From Pomacea canaliculata (Eukaryota > Mollusca > Gastropoda > Architaenioglossa > Ampullariidae), in NCBI RefSeq assembly GCF_003073045.1, contig NC_037593.1, positions 4,083,525-4,147,524 of the forward strand: a stretch of DNA of 64,000 nt, read 5' to 3'. Both the position numbers and the translations under genes were made by a program. Below are positions 35,066 to 44,350 of the stretch, piece after piece. A model generated the notes under the pieces. That model was not told where the DNA came from. It worked only from the letters and a program-made list of their open reading frames with translations, and did no database searches. Position 1 is the stretch's first letter. The number at the start of each line of letters is the position of its first letter.

Positions 35066-36472
35066 GATCAGGAAAAGCAGTACAAGGAAGAATTCCCAAA
35101 ACTTTTCAGAGGACTAGGAAGTCTACAAGATCCTTACAAGATTCGTCTGAAAGAACAAGCTGTCCCATATGCAGTAGCAGCTCCAAGGCGCTTAGCTTTG
35201 CCCTTGAAACAGAAAGTCAAGACAGAATAGGATCAACTTGAAGAACAGGGAATGATTCGCACAGTCACCAAGCCCAGTGATTGGTGCGCCCCAATAGTAG
35301 TGGTGCCCAAGAGCGACGAGAGAGTCAGAATCTGCGTCGATCTGAGCAAACTAAACGAGGCAGTTCGCAGAGAGAACTACCCGTTGCCGTCAACAGATGA
35401 ACTGTTAGCCCAGCTGTCAGGAGCAACAATGTTCACAAAGCTTGATTGCAAAAAGGGCTTCCATCAACTTCCACTGGATGAAGGAAGTCAGGAGTTAACA
35501 ACCTTCATTACACCTTTTGGAAGGTACTGTTATACACGCTTACCCTTCGGGATAAGTTCAGGGCCAGAAGTATTTCAACGACGAATGTCTCAACTTCTTG
35601 CGAACAATGAAAATGTCATTTGTGACATTGACGACCTGCTCATTTTCGGTAAGAACAAGCAAGAACATGATCGTTACTTGAAGAAAGTGATGTCGACGCT
35701 TCAAGAAGCGGCCATTACCCTGAACGATGAGAAGTGCCAGTTTGCCAAAGAGAAGATATCCTTTCTCGGGCACATCATCTCGAAAGACGGGATCGCCATC
35801 GACCCAGAGAAACTGTCTGCTGTGAAGAATTTTCCCAAAGCCAGAGAGACATTTCTGATCTCAGAAAGATTGTTAGGAATGGTTAACCACGTTGCGAAGT
35901 TTGCAGGCCCTAACCTCGCAAACGACAGCAAACCGCTACGTGACCTGCTCAAGAAAAACATCGAGTGGTGTTGGGACACTGCTCAAGAAACCTCGTTTGA
36001 GAGAATTAAGAAACAGCTGACTGAAGCTCCAGTGTTGGCACACTATGGTACTGACAAAACAACCGTTGTCTCAACAGATGCTTCATCTTTCGGTCTCGGC
36101 GCAGTATTACTTCAGAAACAGTCAGATGGTCACCTCAAGCCAGTTTTCTACGCATCAAGAAGTATGATGGAAACCGAGCGCAGGTACGCGCAAGTTGAGC
36201 GTGAAGCACTCGCAGTGACTTGGGCGTGTGAAAAGTTCTGTGACTACATCACAGGACTTCGTGATCTGACAATCAAAACTGACCACAAGCCATTATTGGC
36301 TCTACTGAAAACAAAGAACCTTGAAGATCTACCTCCGAGAATTCAGAGATTCCGGATGCGCCTGATGAGGTTCAAGTACAACATTGTCTACACAAGAGGC
36401 AAGAATCTCGTGACTGCTGACACACTCTCACGAGCCCCAGCAAGAAACACTCCGAAAGATGAGAGAAAGTGA
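35066..36472 (+). pseudogene. Gypsy reverse transcriptase and RNase H, one nonsense codon
   Basis: After the MITE the frame continues DQEKQYKEEFPKLF up to an in-frame TAG at 35,228. It then runs open from about 35,231 to 36,472. RT blocks are TKLDCKKGFHQLPLD (first catalytic Asp), LPFGISSGPEVFQR and CDIDDLLIFG (the xxDD box, with Asp where Tyr/Phe/His is usual). RNase H has STDASSFGLGAVL, ETERRYAQVEREALA and KTDHKPLLALL. The stop at 36,470 overlaps the start of the integrase frame. Confidence 0.9.
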
Positions 36473-37587
36473 AGAAGAAGAGATCTTCATCAAGCAAGTG
36501 ATTCAGAGCATGCCAGCCAGTGAAAAACGCATCGAAGAAATCAAGAACGAGACTGCAAGAGATACTGTTTGTAAGACAGTGCTGTATTATCTCCACAATG
36601 GATGGCCACGTTCTAGTCCAGAGCAGGAAGAACTGAAAGCGTTTTGGACAGTACGTTCAGAAGTCACGGAACATGATGGACTTCTTCTCTACAGATCAAG
36701 ACTGATCATTCCTGAAGTACTGAGAACAGACATTCTCCACAGACTTCACATTGGACATCAAGGCATCGTAAAATGTCGTGCCTTGGCCAGAGAGAGCGTT
36801 TGGTGGCCAAAGCTTTCTCAGCAGATAGAGTCCATGGTACAGAAGTGCACAATTTGCATCAAAGAGAGGCCAATCCCCCCTGAGCCACTCATTCCCTCTG
36901 TCACACCAGCATTCTCTTGGCAGAAAGTTGGCATGGACATCTTTGAACTGAAAAAAGAACAGTACTTACTAGTGGTGGACTATTATTCACGTTATATTGA
37001 GTTGGCATACCTGAAGAATACTTCGGCGGAAACAGTCACCAACCATGTTAAGAGCATTTTTTCCCGCCATGGAATTCCACAAATCGTCATCTCAGACAAC
37101 GGCCCGCAGTTCTCCAGCAAGCAGTTCCAAACGTTCGCTCAACAGTACGAGTTCACTCACACAACAAGCAGCCCGTACTACCCACAAGCGAATGGCGAAG
37201 CCGAACGCGCCGTTCAAACCGTGAAATCAATCCTGAAGAAGGCAGATGATCCTTATTTAGCGATTCTCACATATCGCGCTACGTCACTTCAGAAAGGTCT
37301 CAGTCCAGCAGAACTGTTGTTCGGGAGAAGACTACGCACCATGGTCCCCACAATACCATCTCAGTTTTCCGAGAAACAAGAAAAGGAAAAAAAGGAAGGA
37401 TTTTCATAAGAAAGACGAGATGCAGAAGTTGAAACATAAACAGAACTTCGACAGAGCACACCGTGCCAGATCAGCCGCTGAGTTGGAACCAGGTCAGCCG
37501 GTTTGGGTGAAGCCAACCCAGACACCAGGGACAATCATCAAGTCTCTGCCCAACGGGTCATATGAGGTAGACGCACATAGACTTGAA
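36459..37587 (+). pseudogene. Gypsy integrase, frameshifted near its end
   Basis: It has the N-terminal HHCC zinc-binding domain (HIGHQG ... CTIC), then the DDE core: MDIFELKKEQYLLVVDYYSR with the first Asp, ISDNGPQFSS with the second, and YPQANGEAERAVQ with the Glu. At about 37,400 the frame shifts, and the C-terminal part continues QNFDRAHRARSAAELEPGQ to a stop near 37,587. It is otherwise well preserved, suggesting a fairly recent insertion. Confidence 0.9.
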
Positions 37588-37842
37588 TAGGAAATTCAAG
37601 AATAGGAAATATTTAGTTACGTATATAGCATAGGTGTTTTATAAACTGCAAATGATTTTAAAATATTAAACCTAGTGATAAGAAAATATATAAAAAGTCT
37701 TTAAAAAGTTTTTTGTGAGGATTGTCAGTATCTACGCCGCCAAGGTTCGCGACTAAAATTTTGAGGTGTTTAAAAAAAAAAATCGACATCAGCGGGCTTA
37801 TGACGCGCAGTGATAGACGTTAACTTTTACATGTTTATAAAA

Positions 37843-37966
37843 CATTTATTTAACATTTTTGTTTTAAATGGTTTATTTTCTAAGCATGTTTTAAACATGT
37901 TTCATTTTAAAATGTTTTTTGGTAAAATTGTTTCTAAAATGTTTCTTGTTTCCTCATTGGCTTAGC
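37843..37966 (+). promoter_or_regulatory. Shared AT-rich leader, copy 4
   Basis: Leader with part of the TTTAAACATG repeat missing. It is followed by the full CCAAT, TCACGTGA and dyad block and by the ATG at 38,023. Confidence 0.6.
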
Positions 37967-38022
37967 CTCGTCACGTGATATGACTATCAACGTACCGTTG
38001 AGATACATGTAGTTCAGTGAAA

Positions 38023-38181
38023 ATGAGCAGGAAACGACAAACGCGAAAACGCACCACAACCTGTGCTGAATGTGACAATAATGGTTTGTCATCAAGATTC
38101 AGCCAGAATTCTGATACGGAAATAGAAATGTGGTGTGACTCGTGCACCTTCAGAAAAACATTCATTTTCAATAATAACTAG
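38023..38181 (+). CDS. 52-residue basic/zinc-ribbon microprotein, second copy
   Basis: Same in-frame fusion of MSRKRQTRKRTT to the CAEC...CDSC ribbon as at 29,178, ending FIFNNN then TAG. The two copies differ only near the 3' end (AATAGTACC versus AATAATAAC) and are open throughout. The intact leader and frame in two places make it a candidate expressed microprotein, but no transcription evidence is available. Confidence 0.4.
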   Translation: MSRKRQTRKRTTTCAECDNNGLSSRFSQNSDTEIEMWCDSCTFRKTFIFNNN

Positions 38182-38224
38182 TTGATAAGATACACCTAAC
38201 CCTAATATCCCCTGGATATTTCAG

Positions 38225-38423
38225 CAAATGTTGACTGAAGCCGCAGCTACCGTTACGCATTTGGCAACGACGATTAACAATAAAACGAAGTCATACCAGT
38301 CATACTTCGGAGGGAAAAGAGGAAGACGGCGACGTGCGCAACACGCTCCACGGGCGCGATGGGACCGCAAGAAGCAAGAGAACGATACAGCCAGTGACTC
38401 AGAGGAAAGTTTACCAGGACAGG
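38225..38423 (+). pseudogene. LATT-YFGG module, exon-like copy D
   Basis: It follows TATTTCAG and begins CAAATGTTGACTG, matching the 27,934 copy across that junction (QMLT), which supports a real splice-acceptor-like border. It carries a short duplication (SYQSYFGG) and the acidic SDSEESLPG end, and stops at AGG|GTATTA. Confidence 0.5.
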
Positions 38424-38581
38424 GTATTATTATAGTTAATATTTATTATATATATATTAGATTTATTATTATAGTTTTCTCTATTATAGTTGCGTGCGTG
38501 TGTGGATTGGGGGCGGGGACTTCATGTGTGCATTTCAATGTGTGTGTGTGTGTTATACATGCTTGTCGGATTGGTAAAGCC

Positions 38582-38710
38582 CATTTATTTAACATTTTTG
38601 TTTAAATGGTTTATTTTCTAACACTTTAAACGTTTTAAACATGTTTCATTTTAAAATGTTTTCTGGTAAAATTGTTTCTAAAATATTTCTTGTTTCCTCA
38701 TTGGCTTAGC
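38582..38710 (+). promoter_or_regulatory. Shared AT-rich leader, copy 5
   Basis: Leader followed by CCTCGTCACGTGCTATGACT, one base different from the other E-box blocks. It then changes at CAACGTAC to the zinc-ribbon module without the MSRKRQ start. Confidence 0.55.
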
Positions 38711-38740
38711 CTCGTCACGTGCTATGACTATCAACGTACT

Positions 38741-38983
38741 CTTCGACAAACCATCGACGAGCGGAGAAACGGGGAAAAAATTATCCCAACAAGAAAAGGA
38801 AAAGGACCCATGAGGAAGAATATTATACAAATGGGTATTAATGACATAAATGAAATCCTTAGTTCTACAGTCTGTGGCCAATGCGAAAATTATGGTTTGG
38901 TGTCTACAAGATTCGTCAACAATTATGAATTAGAAATGTTTTGCGATTCATGCCCATTCAAAAAAAACATTCATGTTCAATAG
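38741..38983 (+). pseudogene. Diverged C-terminal zinc-ribbon module (copy E)
   Basis: Reads KIIPTRKGKGPMRKNI, then MGINDINEILSST and the ribbon CGQC ... CDSC with 19 residues between the pairs, ending HVQ and TAG. Compared with the 27,934 copy many residues differ, but KGKGPM, MGINDIN, CxxC, GL.S.RF and CDSC are kept. No good start codon precedes it. The conserved pattern at this divergence is the best hint that the family has been under selection. Confidence 0.5.
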
Positions 38984-38998
38984 TACCTAGTCAGTGAG

Positions 38999-39382
38999 AT
39001 ACACTCTTGACCGAGACAAGCTGTCATAGTATCTTTAGGACTGCTAGGACCTGCCCTTACCTGTCGTTGGCGAAACTATGAAACGCTGTCTTCTAACGAA
39101 ACCACGCCATTGGTGCCTGTCTCGTGCCCTGTCACACAACTCCTGGAGTGAACGGCCTGTCCACTTTTTCACGTTGAAGACTGTTTTGAAGACTGCTCTA
39201 ATTTTGTAATTTGGTTTTGGAGACCTGTGGGTGTCGTCGAAATGAGAGCGACATACAAGAATGTCTCTACACTGCAAGATGTGTATGTCGTAAAAACACT
39301 CGAAGAACCATTGCTAGGTCGACCAGCCATTACAGCGTTGAAGTTGATTGAGAGAATCAACATAGTTATAGAGGATCAGGAA
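38999..39382. repeat. Mosaic of LINE and Gypsy fragments
   Basis: About 39,188-39,253 matches 48,146-48,214, part of the LINE RT near its FADD box (minus-strand sense). At GAGCGACAT it changes without a gap to the Gypsy protease segment (ACAAGAATGTCTCTACAC ... TTATAGAGGATCAGG), equal to 34,739-34,858 plus the bases after the MITE. At 39,383 a modular leader begins. The part before 39,188 is unassigned. Confidence 0.8.
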
Positions 39383-39514
39383 CATTTATTTAACATTTTT
39401 GTTTTAAATGGTTTATTTTCTAACACTTTAATCATGTTTTAATCATGTTTCATTTTAAAATGTTTTTTGGTAAAATTGTTTCTAAAATGTTTCGTGTTTC
39501 CTCATTGGCTTAGC
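39383..39514 (+). promoter_or_regulatory. Shared AT-rich leader, copy 6
   Basis: Leader copy that ends at CTTAGC and continues GGTGTTTAACGGC, as in copy 3. Here it is joined directly to a Gypsy protease fragment. Confidence 0.55.
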
Positions 39515-39519
39515 GGTGT

Positions 39520-40954
39520 TTAACGGCAGCCGCAACTACTTTTTCAAAATTAGCAACGACATTGAACACCAAACTGTCACGGACCAGTCCGTGCCTCCTG
39601 TGTTTGGTGGTTTTTTTTTTTGTTTTTTTTTTTTTGAGAGCGTGTGTCAGTGCCAGTGCCGTCAGTGACATAATGAATGTTCTGGAAGGGTTAGGATTAT
39701 CGCCCCTACCCGTGTTTGAGCCAGAATACGTGGAAAGGAAGAATGTCAGAAAAAGCATGCATGTGTGAGTGAAATGTTCACCAAATCGGTAGGGTTTGAG
39801 AAAAGTATTGAGTCGGGCATTCCCGCATTGTCAACTAAGACAGGCGAATGTAATTTGAGATAAAGAGAGTGCGGAATCAGTATAATTCCTTGCCTAGACA
39901 AGGTATGTAAAGTGATGTTTTAATATCTTTGTCTACCTCCATGTGATGTAATAATATGTGGTTGTTGAGATATTAATTAGCCCCATATGAATATTTAAAA
40001 GAATATAAGCGTTTCAGGAATTACCGGCGAGGAGGAAGTGCCAGAAAGAGGAATTATCGATAAGGAGAGATTCCGAAAGCAGCCGCCAAGACGGGTGATA
40101 CGGGTACATGTGTGAGTACCAACCTAGGAATTGGTGCTTGGAGTTCCTTGCCAAGGAAAGGAGATTATGTAGAGGGACGAGTAAGGAGGACCCGCCGAAA
40201 CGGATCTCTAACGACCGGAGGGCCTGGGAGCCTGGTATCGTCTACCAGCATGTGTGTTATTTTTCATGGAGATACGTCCAGTGTTGTGTGAGGGTAGTTG
40301 TTCGCAGGAGGAACATTCCTAACGCTGAGGATCGAGAGAGAGAGTATCCTACATCAAGTGGCAGATGACAGGACTGGAAAGAGTAAGCTACACGAGGAGA
40401 AGTAAGTGAGGACGTTTACCAAAGGAAAAAATAGTTGTGTATTCGCCAGTGACGTCTGCCACCTTCTCAGACAGTAAGTTGAACTATTTTGTTAACAGAA
40501 GGAGAGACTTGCGTCTACTTAAAAGGAACTTTAGAGAGATTGAAAGTTATTCTTCGCGTGTGTGAAAGTGAAAGACTCTGTGACATTTTTCGAATAGTGA
40601 GTGGAACTTTTTTTTTGTTTTGTTTTGGAAGAACAGTTTGTATATTAAGGGGCTATTCCGGGTTCATAGTCTTGTATACGTATAGTGAGTTGAATATTAG
40701 AGTTATTAAAATTTAGACAGGGCCTGTGTAAAGGCAGAGTTAGTGTGTCTTTGTGGAAAGAATGCGCGAATGTCACCACTGGATGTGTGATAGCGTGTAG
40801 AGGCGAACAAGTTCAGTTGCATGTGAAATATTTGGTGACCCCGACGTGATCTGTCTTACGCGGGGCCTGTTGCATGTGACACAAACGGAAAATATATTTT
40901 GGAAGTGGAAAGCGTGCAAGAAGGCGACGTGCGAAACTTGCTGCTATGATCTAA
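39520..40954 (+). pseudogene. Diverged LATT-YFGG module interrupted by an LTR remnant
   Basis: The same module as at 29,855-29,976, split after the codons for LATTLNT by the insertion at 39,575-40,881. It resumes at 40,887 and ends at TAA (40,952-40,954), directly before the 142-bp direct repeat. Confidence 0.55.
39575..40881. mobile_element. LTR-retroelement remnant (solo LTR-like, with primer-binding-site sequence)
   Basis: It starts TGTCACGG and ends ATGTGACA, giving a short inverted terminus (TGTCAC/GTGACA). It is flanked by the 5-bp duplication CAAAC at 39,570-39,574 and 40,882-40,886. The homologous module at 29,905 has a single CAAAC, so both borders are certain. Near the right end (40,833-40,850) lies TGGTGACCCCGACGTGAT, a typical primer-binding site, which should lie outside a solo LTR. 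The 1,307-bp unit may therefore be an LTR plus a short internal remnant. No coding frame is recognisable. Confidence 0.8.
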
Positions 40955-40955
40955 C

Positions 40956-41097
40956 CCAACATGCTGTCTTATCTCCCTTGTTTGGAAATATTCATGAGCA
41001 ACATTTTGAATCAGTTGACAGAGATTTTGCATATTTTACATACCAAGTAAAGTTTCTAAGCCACTAACATGAGTTTAATTTAACAATAGTGTTAATA
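40956..41097. repeat. 142-bp direct repeat at the right edge of the transposon nest
   Basis: Near-exact second copy of 27,147-27,288. After it the left duplicate continues (AACATTCAGTCTCCC), matching 50,312 onward. Confidence 0.9.
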
Positions 41098-41186
41098 AAC
41101 ATTCAGTCTCCCTTCACGATTATTGTCTCTCACACTCATACACATTATCTTTCGTAGTTTCATCCTGGCACCAATCAAATGCATTT

Positions 41187-43689
41187 TAAAGTTAAAACCT
41201 GAATGGATAGCAGCCACTCCAAATGTTAGATTTTCATATGTTGCCATACAAAATCCACTGTTACGAATCATTGCAGCAAATCCTTCCTGAAAACAGAACA
41301 GTACATTACCAGTTACGTTTCTACCCAACATTTTTGAGAAAGAAAAATACAGTGGTACCTAACTGCCCTGCTCGAGATTTTGGTCCCCAACATTATTTTT
41401 GAAAGATTTCTGTTTTGGTGCTGAACCAGTTGCTCAGCACTTGACCATTGTGCTAAAACCTGGAGACACCCTACTGACTCATGATGCTTTGAGGCAAAAC
41501 AAAGGAAAAGGAGTACTTTGCCCATTGTCTTCAAATAGTGAAGACACATCCATAAATATATATTATGCATTCCATACGATTATGATGACACCCAAGAAAT
41601 TTTAAGCCCCTAAAAGTGAGGGAAATAGGGAAACAGTAAGAAGAATAATTAAGAATTTATTGCCAAGTGTGAGAGTGACTAATATGTCTGAATTAGCCAT
41701 TAAGTTAATATCAACATTGCTAAAACATAAAGAGGCAATTAAAGCAACTGATTTAATGAAATGAATAAAATTGGTAAGGAATTTTCAAATTAAAGATTTT
41801 AGTTTTGAATTTATAGTACTTGACCAGCCTTCTAGAACTGATTGCGGTCAAATGCCGAGATACCATTATACACCAAAAGTAATGTAACAATCTCTTTATC
41901 TCAAATGTGAAACATTAGCTTTGCATCTTTTGCTCTGCCACTGCTCACACTTATTATAGATCTAGCTTTCATCAGTTTAGAGATAAAAACAGCTATTTGA
42001 AAATGACATCTACATAACTCTCAACAAGAAATTCTTACAAATGTAAAAATTGTTGAAGTGACAAAAAAAAAAAATCTTCCCAAAGGATGGAGCCTAGCGT
42101 CTGCTTCTTGTAATTTATTTAGAGAAGTAAATAAGTAAAAGTAAAGTTAATAAATATGCACACCTGGTTTAGGAATTGCCGAATGCTTTCACAAGATATT
42201 GGTAAGATTTCAGTCATTGGCAATCACTTGGCCCATTACAGGAATCACTTGAAATGAGTATGAGTCATAGAGACTGAAAAAAGGATAACCAAGCATGTGT
42301 CATTTAATGAAGTGCAAATCTATTCCGTTAAAAAAAAAAAGTTTTAAAGAAGCAAACCAATTATCTAAAAGTTTAAATTTCTCATGGCTTAAAATTAATT
42401 TATATGCAATGTTTGATTAAATTTTTATTCCATGTTTTTCATCCTCATTACAAATGCTTGTTGTCCTTATTCGGATGTGATACTGTTCTCCAGCAGTAAG
42501 TGACACTGTTCTCCTGCAGTATGGCTTACATTTATTAACAAGGCAATATTTGTAGAACCACTTTTAGAAAAAGCTTATGATATTTGATAAGGTTTACATG
42601 AGTGTATTCCCCTATCCTCCAATACACATCTCGCTAGTACTTAAAGCATCCAAAAACTACACAATTTTTAAGCTGAAAAACAAAAAATGATTGTGAAAAA
42701 AGGCTTAGGCATAAAGATCTATTTTACCTTCTAAGCACAGGATTGGTGACCTGACTGAACTCAAGACACATAAAGCGGCCAACTCGTCTTAGTACTCTGT
42801 ATGCCTCATCAAGAACCTGCAGGTGATTAATTGAACAGAATATTACAGAATAGAATCAATGACTGATAATATTTTCACTTACTTTGTAACATTGCAAATT
42901 ATATAGCTGGTCCATTAAAACAATAGTAAAGTCACAAAATGGTTTTATGGATGAAGGGGATCAGATCCTGAATCCAATGTATTTTGGCAGCAATTTACAC
43001 GGACTCACTGTAAGTGAAGACTATTAGTTGGTGACACAGATCATAAAATTAGTGACCTTTCTGGATTATACAAGATTACTCAGTGATGCTTAAAGAAATC
43101 TGAAAAGTATGCTACCATTTTGTTCAGTTTACAGATTTGTATGTATGTTTGTTACCTTCTGTACATTTGTACAGTTTCGAATTCCAAAGGCAATGGTGTA
43201 TGCATCAAATGATGCATCAGGAAAAGGAAGACTTTCTGCATTACCTTGCACCCATGATATACCTTGATAATCAAAAGATCACAGTCATTGTTATTACTTA
43301 TATTTGTTAACTAAATATTAAACCCTTAAATAATAAAAACCCCGGCACTGAAAGCCCAATATATAAATCTCATTCTGTTACCTGTTTTATAACCTTTTCT
43401 CAAAGGCTTTCAGTTTTCCTACATCAAGCATTGGCTGGTTGATGTCACACACAGTAACATGGCTTCCTTGTTCATCTAGTGCCTTTCTCCGTTCATTTTT
43501 TTCCTGTTGAACTGGATTCATCATCTGACGAAGAAGATGGTGATTCATCTGTTGTATCAGTGGAACTTGTGCTAACTGGAGTTCCTGTTTCTCTCTCTGA
43601 ATTTGTGAAGGGACTGTTTATATGCTGACTGTCTGATGATGAGGTTGACTGACTTTCTATAAACTGAAGAAACCTGAAGGCAATGTCAC
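41187..43689 (-). pseudogene. COQ5 duplicate lacking exons 1-2 and carrying several frameshifts
   Basis: Counterparts of five COQ5 exons are present: 43,382-43,689 (exon 3), 43,156-43,262 (4), 42,728-42,816 (5), 42,164-42,273 (6) and about 41,187-41,286 (7), all with intact splice dinucleotides. The exons carrying the mitochondrial leader and the SAM-binding motif I were not duplicated. Exon 3 has extra bases in a T7 run (should be six) and in CAAAGG. Exon 6 has two one-base deletions, and exon 7 has lost its stop by a one-base deletion. There is also a Gly-to-Val change in the RRGGRF motif. It is a dead partial copy made by tandem duplication, not a retrocopy. Confidence 0.9.
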
Positions 43690-44350
43690 CTGTTTTGATA
43701 AAGAATAAAAGAATATGTATCATACCTTTTAGTTAAACTCATTCAAAATACAAGATTTTGCCCACACATGGTTTCTTGATAGTTTTTTTTTCTTTAATTT
43801 CAAATTAGCAAGGTCATTTCACCCCAGGACCCTTTCTCCCACAGCCTGTCAAATTGTCCCAGCTATATTCATTTCATCCCAGGTAAGACTATTTCATTCC
43901 AACACCAGAAAGTAAAATCTCCCCAGGTCCAAAAGATGAACTTATCATCGAAATGCAGCCATTTTTGTTTCATAAAATGTTGTCTAAACTTATCCGCAAG
44001 TGCTGTTTAAAACTTGCTTATCTGTATTGTCCAAACAACATATGGCTCTTGTTAGTAGCTACCTGTGTCATTGGTGATTTGTCTTTTGGGCTGGACTATT
44101 TCAATTTTTGATATTGGGACGAAACGGATAGCTGGAATGATTTGGCTCGGCTGCGAGGAAAATGACCAAACCCCGATGGAGATATATATACATAAATCAA
44201 ATCAAAGCTGTTAATATTTTTAATTCTTGGAAAGTACTACATGGTGGACCTATATAATTTCTAACAAAAGTGCCACAACCAAAGCAGCTCATTATCATAT
44301 GTACACATTTGCTCTCCCATGTGCATGCAAAGAAATAGTCATCTAGTCTA

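Larger units (their letters stand above)
33267..37597 (+). mobile_element. Ty3/Gypsy LTR retrotransposon, broken, lacking its 3' LTR
   Basis: The order is 5' LTR (33,267-33,409), primer-binding site, gag, protease, reverse transcriptase/RNase H, integrase. It ends at about 37,597, within or just after the integrase C-terminus, where a modular repeat copy begins. No second copy of the LTR is found. Breaks include frameshifts in gag, an in-frame TAG at 35,228, a MITE between protease and RT, and a frameshift at the integrase end. It cannot move on its own. Confidence 0.9.
37598..38998 (+). repeat. Modular basic/zinc-ribbon repeats, copies D and E
   Basis: From AAGAATAGGAAATATTTAG the sequence follows 27,501 onward closely, including about 240 bp upstream of the leader. 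It carries, in order, a leader, a 52-residue microprotein, an LATT-YFGG module, a GT-rich stretch, another leader and a second, diverged zinc-ribbon module. Confidence 0.85.
27289..40955. mobile_element. Nest of transposons inserted into the left duplicate
   Basis: This 13,667-bp block has no counterpart in the right duplicate. In order it contains 27,289-29,979 modular basic/zinc-ribbon repeats; 29,980-33,266 a hAT element with nested LINE and Tigger insertions; 33,267-37,597 a Ty3/Gypsy element with a nested MITE; 37,598-38,998 more modular repeats; 38,999-39,382 a mosaic of LINE and Gypsy pieces; and 39,383-40,955 a last modular unit interrupted by an LTR remnant. The first 212 bp (27,289-27,500) match nothing else in the window. 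Confidence 0.85.
40956..44350. repeat. Segmental duplication, left copy, part 2
   Basis: It matches about 50,178-53,788 at high identity. It lacks a stretch present at about 51,040-51,254 of the right copy. Homology stops at CATCTAGTCTA, within COQ5 intron 2. Confidence 0.9.

Noticed and set aside
41187..43689. A second functional COQ5 gene
   Set aside because: Exons 1-2, including the SAM-binding motif, are absent and several frameshifts are present.
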